DNA from: Hydractinia symbiolongicarpus
Taxonomy: Eukaryota; Cnidaria; Hydrozoa; Anthoathecata; Hydractiniidae
Direction of reading: 5' to 3'
Assembly (NCBI RefSeq): GCF_029227915.1
Contig: NC_079887.1
Coordinates: 1,240,001 to 1,304,000, forward strand
Length of the DNA: 64,000 bases
This document shows positions 12,821 through 26,939 of the stretch, piece after piece (within the stretch, counting starts at the first letter, position 1; the number at the start of each line of letters is the position of its first letter). Made by a program: the position numbers and the translations under genes. The notes beneath the pieces were generated by a model. It worked only from the letters and a program-made list of their open reading frames with translations, ran no database searches and had not been told where the DNA came from.

Positions 12821-13557
12821 TTCAAAAATGTTTTCATTTTTGATGAGACGCTGAATAAAAGAAGTTTAATCGCCGGCAAACGAAAACCCGCGATTTCCCG
12901 TAAATCCCGGGCTTGGCCCGTATAGTCAAAAGTATACAAAGAAAGTACCCAGGGAGTAAACTCATTTCCCGAACGACTTTTTATATTATTTTTTTACCAC
13001 TAAACGCATGAGACTTGTAGTTTTCAAAAATATTTTCATATTTGATGGGACGCTGAATAAAAGAAGTTTAATCGCCGGCAAACGAAAATCCGCGATTTCC
13101 CGTAAATCCCGGACTCGGCCCGTATAGTCAAAAGTATACAAAGAAAGTACCCAGGGAGTAAACTCATTTCCCAAACGATTTTTTAAATTATTTTTCACCA
13201 CTAAAACGCATGAGACTTGTAGTTTTCAAAAGTGTTCTCATTTTTGATGAGACGCTTAATGAAAGAGGTTTAATCGCCGGCAAACGAAATCCCGCGTTTT
13301 CCCGTAAATCCCGGGCTTGGCCCGTATAGTCGAATGTATACAAAGAAAGTACCCTGTGAGTAAACTCATTTCCAGAACGATTTTTTAAATTATTTTTTCA
13401 CCACTAAAACTCATAAGACTTGTAGTTTTTAAAAATGTTCTCATTTTTGATGAGACGCTGAATAAAAGAAGTTTAATCGCCGGCAAACGAAAACCCGCGA
13501 TTTCCCGTAAATCCCAGCTTAGCCCGTATAGTCAAAAGTATACAAAGAAAGTACCCA

Positions 13558-15783
13558 GGGAGTAAACTCATTTTCCGAACGATTTTTTAAATTTTTTTTT
13601 CACCACTAAAACGCATGAGACTTGTAGGTTTCAGAAATGTTTTCATTTTTGATGAGACGCTTGATAAAAGAGGTTTAATCGCCGGCAAACGAAAATCCGC
13701 GATTTCCCGTAAATCCCGGGCTTGGCCCGTATAGTCGAATGTATACAAAGAAAGTACCCTGTGAGTAAACTCATTTCCAGAACGAATTTTTAATTTATTT
13801 TTTCACCACCAAAACGCATGAGACTTTTAGTTTTTAAAAATGTTTTCATTTTTGATGAGACGCTGAATAAAAGAAGTTTAATCGCCGGCAAACGAAAACC
13901 TGCGATTTCCCGTAAATCCCGGCTTGGCCCGTATAGTCAAAAGTATACAAAGAAAGTACCCTCTGAGTAAACTCATTTCCAGAACGATTTTTTAAATTAT
14001 TTTTTCACCACTAAAACGCATAAGACTTGTAGTTTTTAAAAATGTTTTCATTTTTGATGAGACGCTTAATGAAAGAGGTTTAATCGCCGGCAAACGAAAA
14101 CCCGCGATTTCCCGTAAATCCCGGGCTTGGCCCGTATAGTCGAATGTATACAAAGAAAGTACCCTGTGAGTAAACTCATTTCCAGAACGATTTTTTAATT
14201 TATTTTTTCACCACTAAAACGCATGAGACTTGCAGTTTTCAAAAATGTTTTCATTTTTGATGAGACGCTGAATAAAAGAAGTTTAATCGCCAGCAAACGA
14301 AAACCCGAGATTTCCCGTAAACCCCGGGCTTGGCCCGTATAGTCAAAAGTATACAAAGAAAGTACCCTGTGAGTAAACTCATTTCCAGAACGATTTTTTA
14401 AATTATTTTTTCACCACTAAAACGCATGAGACTTGTAGTTTTCAAAAATGTTTTCATTTTTGATGAGACGCTGAATAAAAGAAGTTTAATCGCCAGCAAA
14501 CGAAAACCCGAGATTTCCCGTAAACCCCAGGCTTGGCCCGTATAGTCAAAAGTATACAAAGAAAGTACCCAGGGAGTAAACTCATTTCCCGAACGATTTT
14601 TTATATTATTTTTTTACCACTAAACGCATGAGACTTGTAGTTTTCAAAAATATTTTCATATTTGATGGGACGCTGAATAAAAGAAGTTTAATCGCCGGCA
14701 AACGAAAACCCGCGATTTCCCGTAAATCCCGGCTTGGCCCGTATAGTCAAAAGTATACAAAGAAAGTACCCAGGGAGTAAACTCATTTCTTGAACGATTT
14801 TTTAAATTATTTTTTCACCACTAAAACGCATAAGACTTGTAGTTTTCAAAAATGTTTTCATTTTTGATGAGACGGTGAATAAAAGAAGTTTAATCGCCGG
14901 CAAACGAAAACCCGCGATTTCCCGTCAATCCCGGCTTGGCCCGTATAGTCAAAAGTATACAAAGAAAGTACCCAGGGAGTAAACTCATTTCCCGAACGAT
15001 TTTTTAAATTATTTTTTCACCACTAAAACGCATGAGACTTGTAGTTTTCAAAAATGTTTTCATTTTTGATGAGACGCTGAATAAAAGAAGTTTAATCGCC
15101 GGCAAACGAAAACCCGCGATTTCCCGTAAATCCCGGGCTTGGCCCGTATAGTCAAAAGTATACAAAGAAAGTACCCAGGGAGTAAACTCATTTCCCGAAC
15201 GACTTTTTATATTATTTTTTTACCACTAAACGCATGAGACTTGTAGTTTTCAAAAATATTTTCATATTTGATGGGACGCTGAATAAAAGAAGTTTAATCG
15301 CCGGCAAACGAAAATCCGCGATTTCCCGTAAATCCCGGACTCGGCCCGTATAGTCAAAAGTATACAAAGAAAGTACCCAGGGAGTAAACTCATTTCCCAA
15401 ACGATTTTTTAAATTATTTTTCACCACTAAAACGCATGAGACTTGTAGTTTTCAAAAGTGTTCTCATTTTTGATGAGACGCTTAATGAAAGAGGTTTAAT
15501 CGCCGGCAAACGAAATCCCGCGTTTTCCCGTAAATCCCGGGCTTGGCCCGTATAGTCGAATGTATACAAAGAAAGTACCCTGTGAGTAAACTCATTTCCA
15601 GAACGATTTTTTAAATTATTTTTTCACCACTAAAACTCATAAGACTTGTAGTTTTTAAAAATGTTCTCATTTTTGATGAGACGCTGAATAAAAGAAGTTT
15701 AATCGCCGGCAAACGAAAACCCGCGATTTCCCGTAAATCCCAGCTTAGCCCGTATAGTCAAAAGTATACAAAGAAAGTACCCA
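13558..15783. repeat. Eleven-monomer unit (2,226 bp), copy 2
   Basis: Tandem copy of 10,320-13,557 without the internal duplication. The copies share private changes such as aaaactcataag (13,402 / 15,628) and cccagcttagcc (13,513 / 15,739). Similarity stops near 15,783, where the next monomer reads cccgaacaatttt rather than cattttccg. Confidence 0.85.
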
Positions 15784-18700
15784 GGGAGTAAACTCATTTC
15801 CCGAACAATTTTTTAAATTATTTTTTCACCACTAAAACGCATGAGACTTGTAGTTTTCAAAAATGTTTTCATTTTTGATGAGACGCTGAATAAAAGAAGT
15901 TTAATCGCCGGCAAACGAAAACCCGCGATTTCCCGTAAATCCCGGGCTTGGCCCGTATAGTCAAAAGTATACAAAGAAAGTACCCAGGGAGTAAACTCAT
16001 TTCCCGAACGATTTTTTATATTATTTTTTTACCACTAAACGCATGAGACTTGTAGTTTTCAAAAATATTTTCATATTTGATGGGACGCTGAATAAAAGAA
16101 GTTTAATCGCCGGCAAACGAAAATCCGCGATTTCCCGTAAATCCCGGACTCGGCCCGTATAGTCAAAAGTATACAAAGAAAGTACCCAGGGAGTAAACTC
16201 ATTTCCCAAACGATTTTTTAAATTATTTTTCACCACTAAAACGCATGAGACTTGTAGTTTTCAAAAGTGTTTTCATTTTTGATGAGACGCTTAATGAAAG
16301 AGGTTTAATCGCCGGCAAACGAAATCCCGCGTTTTCCTGTAAATCCGGGGCTTGGCCCGTATAGTCGAATGTATACAAAGAAAGTACCCAGGAAGTAATC
16401 TCATTTCCCGAACGATTTTTTAAATTTTTTTTTCACCACTAAAACGCATGAGACTTGTAGTTTTCAAAAATGTTTTCATTTTTGATGAGACGCTGAATAA
16501 AAGAAGTTTAATCGCCGGCAAACGAAAACCCGCGATTTCCCGTAAATCCCGGGCATGGCACGTATAGTCGAATGTATACAAAGAAAGTACCCTGTGAGTA
16601 AACTCATTTCCAGAACGATTTTTTAAATTATTTTTTCACCACTAAAGCCCATGAGACTTGTAGTTTTTAAAAATGTTTTCATTTTTGATGAGACGCTGAA
16701 TAAAAGAAGTTTAATCGCCGGCAAAAGAAAACCCGCGATTTCCCGTAAATCCCAGGCTTGGCCCGTATAGTCAAAAGTATACAAAGAAAGTACCCAGGGA
16801 GTAAACTCATTTCCCGAACGATTTTTTAAATTATTTTTTCACCACTAAAACGCATGAGACTTGTAGTTTTCAAAAATGTTTTCATTTTTGATGAGACGCT
16901 GAATAAAAGCAGTTTAATCGCCGGGAAACGAAACCTGCGATTTCCCTAAATCCCGGACTCGGCCCGTATAGTCGAATGTATACAAAGAAAGTACCCAGGA
17001 AGTAATCTCATTTCCCGAACGATTTTTTAAATTTTTTTTTCACCACTAAAGCCCATGAGACTTGTAGTTTTTAAAAATGTTTTCATTTTTGATGAGACGC
17101 TGAATAAAAGAAGTTTAATCGCCGGCAAACGAAAACCCGCGATTTCCCGTAAATCCCAGGCTTGGCCCGTATAGTCAAAAGTATACAAAGAAAGTACCCA
17201 GGGAGTAAACTCATTTCCCGAACGATTTTTTAAATTATTTTTTCACCACTAAAACGCATGAGACTTGTAGTTTTCAAAAATGTTTTCATTTTTGATGAGA
17301 CGCTGAATAAAAGCAGTTTAATCGCCGGGAAACGAAACCTGCGATTTCCCTAAATCCTGGACTCGGCCCGTATAGTCAAAAGTATACAAAGAAAGTACCC
17401 AGGGAGTAAACTCATTTCCAAAACGATTTTTTAAATTATTTTTTCACCACTAAAACGCATAAGACTTGTAGTTTTTAAAAATGTTTTCATTTTTGATGAG
17501 ACGCTGAATAAAAGAAGTTTAATCGCCGGCAAACGAAAACCCGCGATTTCCCGTAAATCCCGGGCTTGGCACGTATAGTGGAATGTATACAAAGAAAGTA
17601 CCCTGTGAGTAAACTCATTTCCAGAACGATTTTTAAATTATTTTTTCACCACTAAAGCCCATGAGACTTGTAGTTTTTAAAAATGTTTTCATTTTTGATG
17701 AGACGCTGAATAAAAGAAGTTTAATCGCCGGCAAACGAAAACCCGCGATTTCTCGTAAATCCCGGCTTGGCCCGTATAGTCAAAAGTATACAAAGAAAGT
17801 ACCCAGGGAGTAAACTCATTTCCCGAACGATTTTTTAAATTATTTTTTCACCACTAAAACGCATGAGACTTGTAGTTTTTAAAAATGTTTTTATTTTTGA
17901 TGAGACGCTGAATAAAAGAAGTTTAATCGCCGGCAAACGAAAACCCGCGATTTCCCGTAAATCCCGGGCTTGGCCCGTATAGTCAAAAGTATACAAAGAA
18001 AGTACCCAGGGTGTAAACTCATTTCCCGAACGATTTTTTATATTATTTTTTTACCACTAAACGCATGAGACTTGAAGTTTTCAAAAATTATTTCATATTT
18101 GATGGGACGCTGAATAAAAGAAGTTTAATCGCCGGCAAACGAAAATCCGCGATTTCCCGTAAATCCCGGACTCGGCCCGTATAGTCAAAAGTATACAAAG
18201 AAAGTACCCAGGGAGTAAACTCATTTCCCGACGATTTTTTAAATTATTTTTTCACCACTAAAACGCATGAGACTTGTAGTTTTCAAAAATGTTTTCATTT
18301 TTGATGAGACGCTGAATAAAAGAAGTTTAATCGCCGGCAAACGAAAACCCGCGATTTCCCGTAAATCCCGGGCTTGGCCCGTATAGTCAAAAGTATACAA
18401 AGAAAGTACCCAGGGAGTAAACTCATTTCCCGAACGATTTTTTAAATTACTTTTTCACCACTAAAACGCATGAGACTTGTAGTTTTTAAAAATGTTTTCA
18501 TTTTTGATGAGACGCTGAATAAAAGAAGTTTAATCGCCGGCAAACGAAAACCTGCGATTTCCCGTAAATCCTGGACTCGGCCCGTATAGTCAAAAGTATA
18601 CAAAGAAAGTACCCAGGGAGTAAACTCATTTCCCGAACGATTTTTTATATTATTTCTTTACCACTAAACGCATGAGACTTGTAGTTTTCAAAAATATTTT

Positions 18701-19990
18701 CATATTTGATGGGACGCTGAATAAAAGAAGTTTAATCGCCGGCAAACGAAAACCCGCGATTTCCCGTAAATCCCGGGCTTGACACGTATAGTCGCATGTA
18801 TACAAAGAAAGTACCCTGTGAGTAAACTCATTTCCAGAACGATTTTTTAAATTATTTTTTCACCACTAAAACGCATGAGACTTGTAGTTTTCAAAAATGT
18901 TTTCATTTTTGATGAGACGCTGAATAAAAGAAGTTTAATCGCCGGCAAACGAAAACCCGCGATTTCCCGTAAATCCCGGCTTGGCCCGTATAGTCAAAAG
19001 TATACAAAGAAAGTACCCAGGGAGTAAACTCATTTCCAGAACGATTTTTTAAATTATTTTTTCACCACTAAAACGCATGAGACTTGTAGTTTTTAAAAAT
19101 GTTTTCATTTTTGATGAGACGCTGAATAAAAGAAGTTTAATCGCCGGCAAACGAAAACCCGCGATTTCCCGTAAATCCCTGGCTTGGCACGTATAGTCGA
19201 ATGTATACAAAGAAAGTACCCAGGGAGTAAACTCATTTTCCGAACGATTTTTTAAATTATTTTTTTTACCACTAAAACGCATGAGACTTGTAGTTTTCAA
19301 AAATATTTTCATTTTTGATGAGACGCTGAATAAAAGCAGTTTAATCGCCGGCAAACGAAAACCTGCGATTTCCCTAAATCCCGGACTCGGCCCGTATAGT
19401 CAAAAGTATACAAAGAAAGTACCCAGGGAGTAAACTCATTTCCAGAACGATTTTTTAAATTATTTTTTCACCACTAAAACGCATAAGACTTGTAGTTTTT
19501 AAAAATGTTTTCATTTTTGATGAGACGCTGAATAAAAGAAGTTTAATCGCCGGCAAACGAAAACCCGCGATTTTCCGTAAATCCCGGGCTTGGCCCGTAT
19601 AGTCAAAAGTATACAAAGAAAGTACCCAGGGAGTAAACTCATTTCCCGAACGATTTTTTATATTATTTTTTTACCACTAAACGCATGAGACTTGTAGTTT
19701 TCAGAAATATTTTCATATTTGATGGGACGGTGAATAAAAGAAGTTTAATCGCCGGCAAACAAAAATCCGCGATTTCCCGTAAATCCCGGACTCGGCCCGT
19801 ATAGTCAAAAGTATACAAAGAAAGTACCAAGGGAGTAAACTCATTTCCCGAACGATTTTTTAAATTATCTTTTCACCACTAAAACGCATGAGACTTGTAG
19901 TTTTCAAAAATGTTTTCATTTTTGATGAGACGCTAAATAAAGGAAGTTTAATCGCCGGCAAACGAAAACCTGCGATTTCCCATAAATCCC
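15784..19990. repeat. Less ordered monomers with local two- and three-monomer duplications
   Basis: Agreement at +404 links about 16,641-16,975 with 17,045-17,379 (agcccatgag, cccaggcttgg, ccgggaaacgaaacctgcg). An aggaagtaatctc monomer recurs at +608 (16,391 / 16,999). The segment 18,014-18,820 matches 1,831-2,640 at an offset of about 16,183: both have the tgaagttttcaaaaattat monomer followed by the one-base-short cccgacg monomer and a cctggactcgg monomer, but with more differences than within local duplications. It is therefore an older relative of the left-hand eight-monomer unit. Confidence 0.65.
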
Positions 19991-22900
19991 GGTCTTGGCC
20001 CGTATACTTAAAAGTATACAAAGAAAGTACCCAGGGAGTAAACTCATTTGCCGAACGATTTTTTATATTACTTTTTCACCACTAAAACGCATGAGACTTG
20101 TAGTTTTTAAAAATGTTTTCATTTTTGATAAGACGCTGAATAAAAGAAGTTTAATCGCCGGCAAACAAAAACCTGCGATTTTCCGTAAATCTTGGACTCG
20201 GCCCGTATAGTCAAAATTATACAAAGAAAGTACCCAGGGAGTAAACTCATTTCCCAAACGATTTTTTAAATTATTTTTTCACCACTAAAACGCATAAGAC
20301 TTGTAGTTTTTAAAAATGTCTTCATTTTTGATGAGACGCAGAATAAAAGAAGTTTAATCGCCGGCAAACGAAAACCCGCCATTTTCGGTAAATCCCGGGC
20401 TTGGCCAGTATAGTCAAAAGTATACAAAGAAAGTACCCAGGGAGTAAACTCATTTCCCGAACGATTTTTTATATTATTTTTTTACCACTAAACGCATGAG
20501 ACTTGTAGTTTTCAAAAATATTTTCATATTTGATGGGACACTGAATAAAAGAAGTTTAATCGCCGGCAAACGAAAATCCGCGATTTCCCGTAAATCCCGG
20601 ACTCGGCCCGTATAGTCAAAAGTATACAAAGAAAGTACCCAGGGAGTAAACTCATTTCCCGAACGATTTTTTAAATTATCTTTTTACCACTAAAACGCAT
20701 GAGACTTGAAGTTTTCAAAAATGTTTTCATTTTTGATGAGACGCTAAATAAAGGAAGTTTAATTGCCGGCAAACGAAAACCCGCGATTTCCCGCAAATCC
20801 CGGGCTTTGCCCGTATACTTAAAAGTATACAAAGAAAGTACCCAGGGAGTAAACTCATTTCCCGAACGATTTTTTAAATTACTTTTTCACCACTAAAACG
20901 CATGAGACTTGTAGTTTGTAAAAATGTTTTCATTTTTGATGAGACGCTGAATAAAAGAAGTTTAATCGCCGGCAAACGAAAACCCGCGATTTCCCGTAAA
21001 TCCCGGGCTTGGCCCGTATAGTCAAAAGTATACAAAGAAAGTACCCAGGGAGTAAACTCATTTCCCGAACGATTTTTTATATTATTTTTTTACCACTAAA
21101 CGCATGAGACTTGTAGTTTTCAAAAATATTTTCATATTTGATGGGACGCTGAATAAAAGAAGTTTAATCGCCGGCAAACGAAAACCTGCGATTTCCCTAA
21201 ATCCCGGACTCGGTCCGTATAGTCAAAAGTATACAAAGAAAGTACCCAGGGAGTAAACTCATTTCCCGAACGATTTTAAAAGTTATTTTTTCACCACTAA
21301 AACGCATTAGACTTGTAGTTTTTAAAAATGTTTTCATTTTTGATGAGACGCAGAATAAAAGAAGTTTAATCGCCGGCAAACGAAAACCCGCCATTTTCCG
21401 TAAATCCCGGGCTTGGCCCGTATAGTCAAAAGTATACAAAGAAAGTACCCAGGGAGTAAACTCATTTCCCGAACGATTTTTTATATTATTTTTTTACCAC
21501 TAAACGCATGAGACTTGTAGTTTTCAAAAATATTTTCATATTTGATGGGACACTGAATAAAAGAAGTTTAATCGCCGGCAAACGAAAACCCGCGATTTCC
21601 CGTAAATCCCGGACTCGGCCCGTATAGTCAAAAGTATACAAAGAAAGTACCCAGGGAGTAAACTCATTTCCCGAACGATTTTTTAAATTATCTTTTCACC
21701 ACTAAAACGCATGAGACTTGAAGTTTTCAAAAATGTTTTCATTTTTGATGAGACGCTAAATAAAGGAAGTTTAATCGCCGGCAAACGAAAACCCGCGATT
21801 TCCCGCAAATCCCGGGCTTTGCCCGTATACTTAAAAGTATACAAAGGAAGTAGCCAGGGAGTAAACTCATTTCCCGAACGATTTTTTAAATTACTTTTTC
21901 ACCACTAAAACGCATGAGACTTGTAGTTTGTAAAAATGTTTTCATTTTTGATGAGACGCTGAATAAAAGAAGTTTAATCGCCGGCAAACAAAAACCTGCG
22001 ATTTCCCGTAAATCCTGGACTCGGCCCGTATAGTCAAAAGTATACAAAGAAAGTACCCAGGGAGTAAACTTATTTCCAGAATGATTTTTTAAATTATTTT
22101 TTCACCACTAAAACGCATAAGACTTGTAGTTTTTAAAAATGTTTTCATTTTTGATGAGACGCTGAATAAAAGAAGTTTAATCGCCGGCAAACGAAAACCC
22201 GCGATTTCCCGTAAATCCCGGGCTTGGCCCGTATAGTCAAAAGTATACAAAGAAAGTACCCAGGGAGTAAACTCATTTCCCGAACGATTTTTTATATTAT
22301 TTTTTTACCACTAAACGCATGAGACTTGTAGTTTTCAAAAATATTTTCATATTTGATGGGACGCTGAATAAAAGAAGTTTAATCGCCGGCAAACGAAAAC
22401 CTGCGATTTCCCTAAATCCCGGACTCGGTCCGTATAGTCAAAAGTATACAAAGAAAGTACCCAGGGAGTAAACTCATTTCCCGAACGATTTTAAAAGTTA
22501 TTTTTTCACCACTAAAACGCCTTAGACTTGTAGTTTTTAAAAATGTTTTCATTTTTGATGAGACGCTTAATGAAAGAGGTTTAATCGCCGGCAAACGAAA
22601 TGCCGCGTTTTCCCGTAAATCCGGGGCTTGGCCCGTATAGTCGAATGTATACAAAGAAAGTACCCAGAGAGTAAACTCATTTCCCGAACGATTTTTTAAA
22701 TTTTTTTTCACCACTAATACGCATGAGACTTGTAGTTTTCAAAAATGATTTCATTTTTGATGAGACGCTTAATGGAAGAGGTTTATTCGCCGGAAAACGA
22801 AATCCCGCGATTTCCCGTAAATCCCGGGCTTGGCCCGTATAGTCGAATGTATACAAAGAAAGTACCCTGTGAGTAAACTCACTTCCAGAACGATTTTTTA

Positions 22901-24769
22901 AATTATTTTTTCACCACTAAAACGCATAAGACTTGTAGTTTTTAAAAATGTTTTCATTTTTGATGAGACGCTGAATAAAAGCAGGTTAATCGCCGGCAAA
23001 CGAAAACCCGCGATTTCCCGTAAATCCCGGGCTTGGCCCGTATACTTAAAAGTATACAAAGAAAGTACCCAGGGAGTAAACTCATTTCCCGAACGATTTT
23101 TTAAATTACTTTTTCACCACTAAAACGCATGAGACTTGTAGTTTTTAAAAATGTTTTCATTTTTGATGAGACGCTGAATAAAAGAAGTTTAATCGCCGGC
23201 AAACGAAAACCCGCGATTTTTCGTAAATCCCGGGCTTGGCCCGTATAGTCAAAAGTATACAAAGAAAGTACCCAGGGAGTAAACTCATTTCCCGAACGAT
23301 TTTTTATATTATTTTTTTACCACTAAACGCATGAGACTTGTAGTTTTCAAAAATATTTCCATATTTGATGGGACGCTGAATAAAAGATGTTTAATCGCCG
23401 GCAAACGAAAATCCGCGATTTCCCGTAAATCCCGGACTCGGCCCGTATAGTCAAAAGTATACAAAGAAAGTACCCAGGGAGTAAACTCATTTCCCGAACG
23501 ATTTTTTAAATTATCTTTTCACCACTAAAACGCACGAGACTTGTAGTTTTCAAAAATGTTTTCATTTTTGATGAGACGCTAAATAAAGGAAGTTTAATCG
23601 CCGGCAAACGAAAACCCGCGATTTCCCGTAAATCCCGGGCTTGGCCCGTATACTTAAAAGTATACAAAGAAAGTACCCAGGGAGTAAACTCATTTCCCGA
23701 ACGATTTTTTAAATTACTTTTTCACCACTAAAACGCATGAGACTTGTAGTTTTTAAAAATGTTTTTATTTTTGATGAGACTCTGAATAAAAGAAGTTTAA
23801 TCGCCGGCAAACAAAAACCTGCGATTTCCCGTAAATCCTGGACTCGGCCCGTATAGTCAAAAGTATACAAAGAAAGAACCCAGGGAGTAAACTCATTTCC
23901 CAAACGATTTTTTAAATTATTATTTCACCACTAAAACGCATGAGACTTGTAGTTTTCAAAAATGTTTTCATTTTTGATGAGACGCTGAATAAAAGCAGTT
24001 TAATGGCCGGCAAACGAAAACCTGCGATTTCCCTAAATCCCGGACTCGGCCCGTATAGTCAAAAGTATACAAAGAAAGTACCCAGGGAGTAAACTCATTT
24101 CCCGCACGATTTTTTAAATTATCTTTTCACCACTAAAACGCATGAGACTTGAAGTTTTCAAAAATGTTTTCATTTTTGATGAGACGCTAAATAAAGGAAG
24201 TTTAATCGCCGGCAAACGAAAACCCGCGATTTCCCGTAAATCCCGGGCTTGGCCCGTATACTTAAAAGTATACAAAGAAAGTACCCAGGGAGTAAACTCA
24301 TTTCCAGAACGATTTTTTAAATTTTTTTTTCACCACTAAAACGCATAAGACTTGTAGTTTTTAAAAATGTTTTCATTTTTGATGAGACGCTGAATAAAAG
24401 AAGTTTAATCGCCGGCAAACGAAAACCCGCCATTTTCCGTAAATCCCGGGCTTGGCCCGTATAGTCAAAAGTATACAAAGAAAGTACCCAGGGAGTAAAC
24501 TCATTTCCCGAACGATTTTTTATATTATTTTTTTACCACTAAACGCATGAGACTTGTAGTTTTCAAAAATATTTTCATATTTGATGGGACGCTGAATAAA
24601 AGAAGTTTAATCGCCGGCAAACGAAAATCCGCGATTTCCCGTAAATCCCGGACTCGGCCCGTATAGTCAAAAGTATACAAAGAAAGTACCCAGGGAGTAA
24701 ACTCATTTCCCGCACGATTTTTTAAATCATCTTTTCACCACTAAAACGCATGAGACTTGAAGTTTTCAA

Positions 24770-26350
24770 AAATGTTTTCATTTTTGATGAGACGCTGAAT
24801 AAAAGCAGTTTAATGGCCGGCAAACGAAAACCTGCGATTTCCCTAAATCCCAGACTCGGCCCGTATAATCAAAAGTATACAAAGAAAGTACCCAGGGAGT
24901 AAACTTATTTCCAGAACGATTTTTTAAATTATTTTTTCACCACTAAAACGCATAAGACTTGTAGTTTTTAAAAATGTTTTCATTTTTGATGAGACGATGA
25001 ATAAAAGAAGTTTAATCGCCGGCAAAGGAAAACCCGCGATTTCCCGTAAATCCCGGGCTTGGCCCGTATAGTCAAAAGTATACAAAAAAGTACCCAGGGA
25101 GTAAAGTCATTTCCCGAACGATTTTTTATATTATTTTTTTACCACTAAACGCATGAGACTTGTAGTTTTCAAAAATATTTTCATATTTGATGGGACGCTG
25201 AATAAAAGAAGTTTAATCGCCGGCAAACGAAAATGCGCGATTTCCCGTAAATCCCGGACGCGGCCCGTATAGTCAAAAGTATACAAAGAAAGAACCCAGG
25301 GAGTAAACTCATTTCCCAAACGATTTTTTAAATTATTATTTCACCACTAAAACGCATGAGACTTGTAGTTTTCAAAAATGTTTTCATTTTTGATGAGACG
25401 CTGAATAAAAGCAGTTTAATGGCCGGCAAACGAAAACCTGCGATTTCCCTAAATCCCGGACTCGGCCCGTATAGTCAAAAGTATACAAAGAAAGTACCCA
25501 GGGAGTAAACTCATTTCCCGCACGATTTTTTAAATTATCTTTTCACCACTAAAACGCATCAGACTTGAAGTTTTCAAAAATGTTTTCATTTTTGATGAGA
25601 CGCTAAATAAAGGAAGTTTAATCGCCGGCAAACGAAAACCCGCGATTTCCCGTAAATCCCGGGCTTGGCCCGTATACTTAAAAGTATGCAAAGAAAGTAC
25701 CCAGGGAGTAAACTCATTTCCAGAACGATTTTTTAAATTATTTTTTCACGACTAAAACGCATAAGACTTGTAGTTTTTAAAAATATTTTCATTTTTGATG
25801 AGACGCTGAATAAAAGAAGTTTAATCGCCGGCAAACGAAAACCCGCCATTTTCCGTAAATCCCGGGCTTGGCCCGTATAGTCAAAAGTATACAAAGAAAG
25901 TACCCAGGGAGTAAACTCATTTCCCGAACGATTTTTTATATTATTTTTTTACCACTAAACGCATGAGACTTGTAGTTTTCAAAAATATTTTCATATTTGA
26001 TGGGACGCTGAATAAAAGAAGTTTAATCGCCGGCAAACGAAAATCCGCGATTTCCCGTAAATCCCGGACTCGGCCCGTATAGTCAAAAGTATACAAAGAA
26101 AGTACCCAGGGAGTAAACTCATTTCCCGCACGATTTTTTAAATTATCTTTTCACCACTAAAACGCATGAGACTTGAAGTTTTCAAAAATGTTTTCATTTT
26201 TGATGAGACGCTAAATAAAGGAAGTTTAATCGCCGGCAAACGAAAACCCGCGATTTCCCGTAAATCCTGGGCTTGGCCCGTATACTTAAAAGTATACAAA
26301 GAAAGTACCCAGGGAGTAAACTCATTTCCCGAACGATTTTTTAAATTACT
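24770..26350. repeat. Fourteen-monomer offset (2,836 bp) duplicated segment, copy 1
   Basis: Shares with about 27,606-29,186 the markers cccagactcggcc with gtataatc, ggcaaagg, the one-base-short tacaaaaaagtaccc (25,081 / 27,917), aaaatgcgcg and cggacgcggcc. The match ends where ttactttttcacc (copy 1) meets ttactttttctcc (copy 2). Confidence 0.75.
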
Positions 26351-26939
26351 TTTTCACCACTAAAACGCATGAGACTTGTAGTTTTTAAAAATGTTTTTAT
26401 TTTTGATGAGACGCTGAATAAAAGAAGTTTAATCGCCGGCAAACAAAAACCTGCGATTTCCCGTAAATCCTGGACTCGGCCCGTATAGTCAAAAGTATAC
26501 AAAGAAAGAACCCAGGGAGTAAACTCATTTCCCAAACGATTTTTTAAATTATTATTTCACCACTAAAACGCATGAGACTTGTAGTTTTCAAAAATGTTTT
26601 CATTTTTGATGAGACGCTGAATAAAAGCAGTTTAATGGCCGGCAAACGAAAACCTGCGATTTCCCTAAATCCCGGACTCGGCCCGTATAGTCAAAAGTAT
26701 ACAAAGAAAGTACCCAGGGAGTAAACTCATTTCCCGCACGATTTTTTAAATTATCTTTTCACCACTAAAACGCATGAGACTTGAAGTTTTCAAAAATGTT
26801 TTCATTTTTGATAAGACGCTAAATAAAGGAAGTTTAATCGCCGGCAAACGAAAACCCGCGATTTCCCGTAAATCCCGGGCTTGGCCCGTATACTTAAAAG
26901 TATACAAAGAAAGTACCCAGGGAGTAAACTCATTTCCAG

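Larger units (their letters stand above)
10320..13557. repeat. Eleven-monomer unit, copy 1, enlarged to 3,238 bp by an internal duplication
   Basis: Markers at 10,323 (cattttccg), 10,721 (ccctctgag) and 11,343 ('tatatt' monomer) recur at +3,238. Markers from about 11,809 to 13,557 (cttaatgaaagagg 11,841, gacggtgaat 12,646, cccgcgttttcccg, aaaactcataag, cccagcttagcc) recur at +2,226. The difference, 1,012, is the internal five-monomer duplication. The ancestral unit is therefore 10,320-11,808 joined to about 12,821-13,557. Confidence 0.85.
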
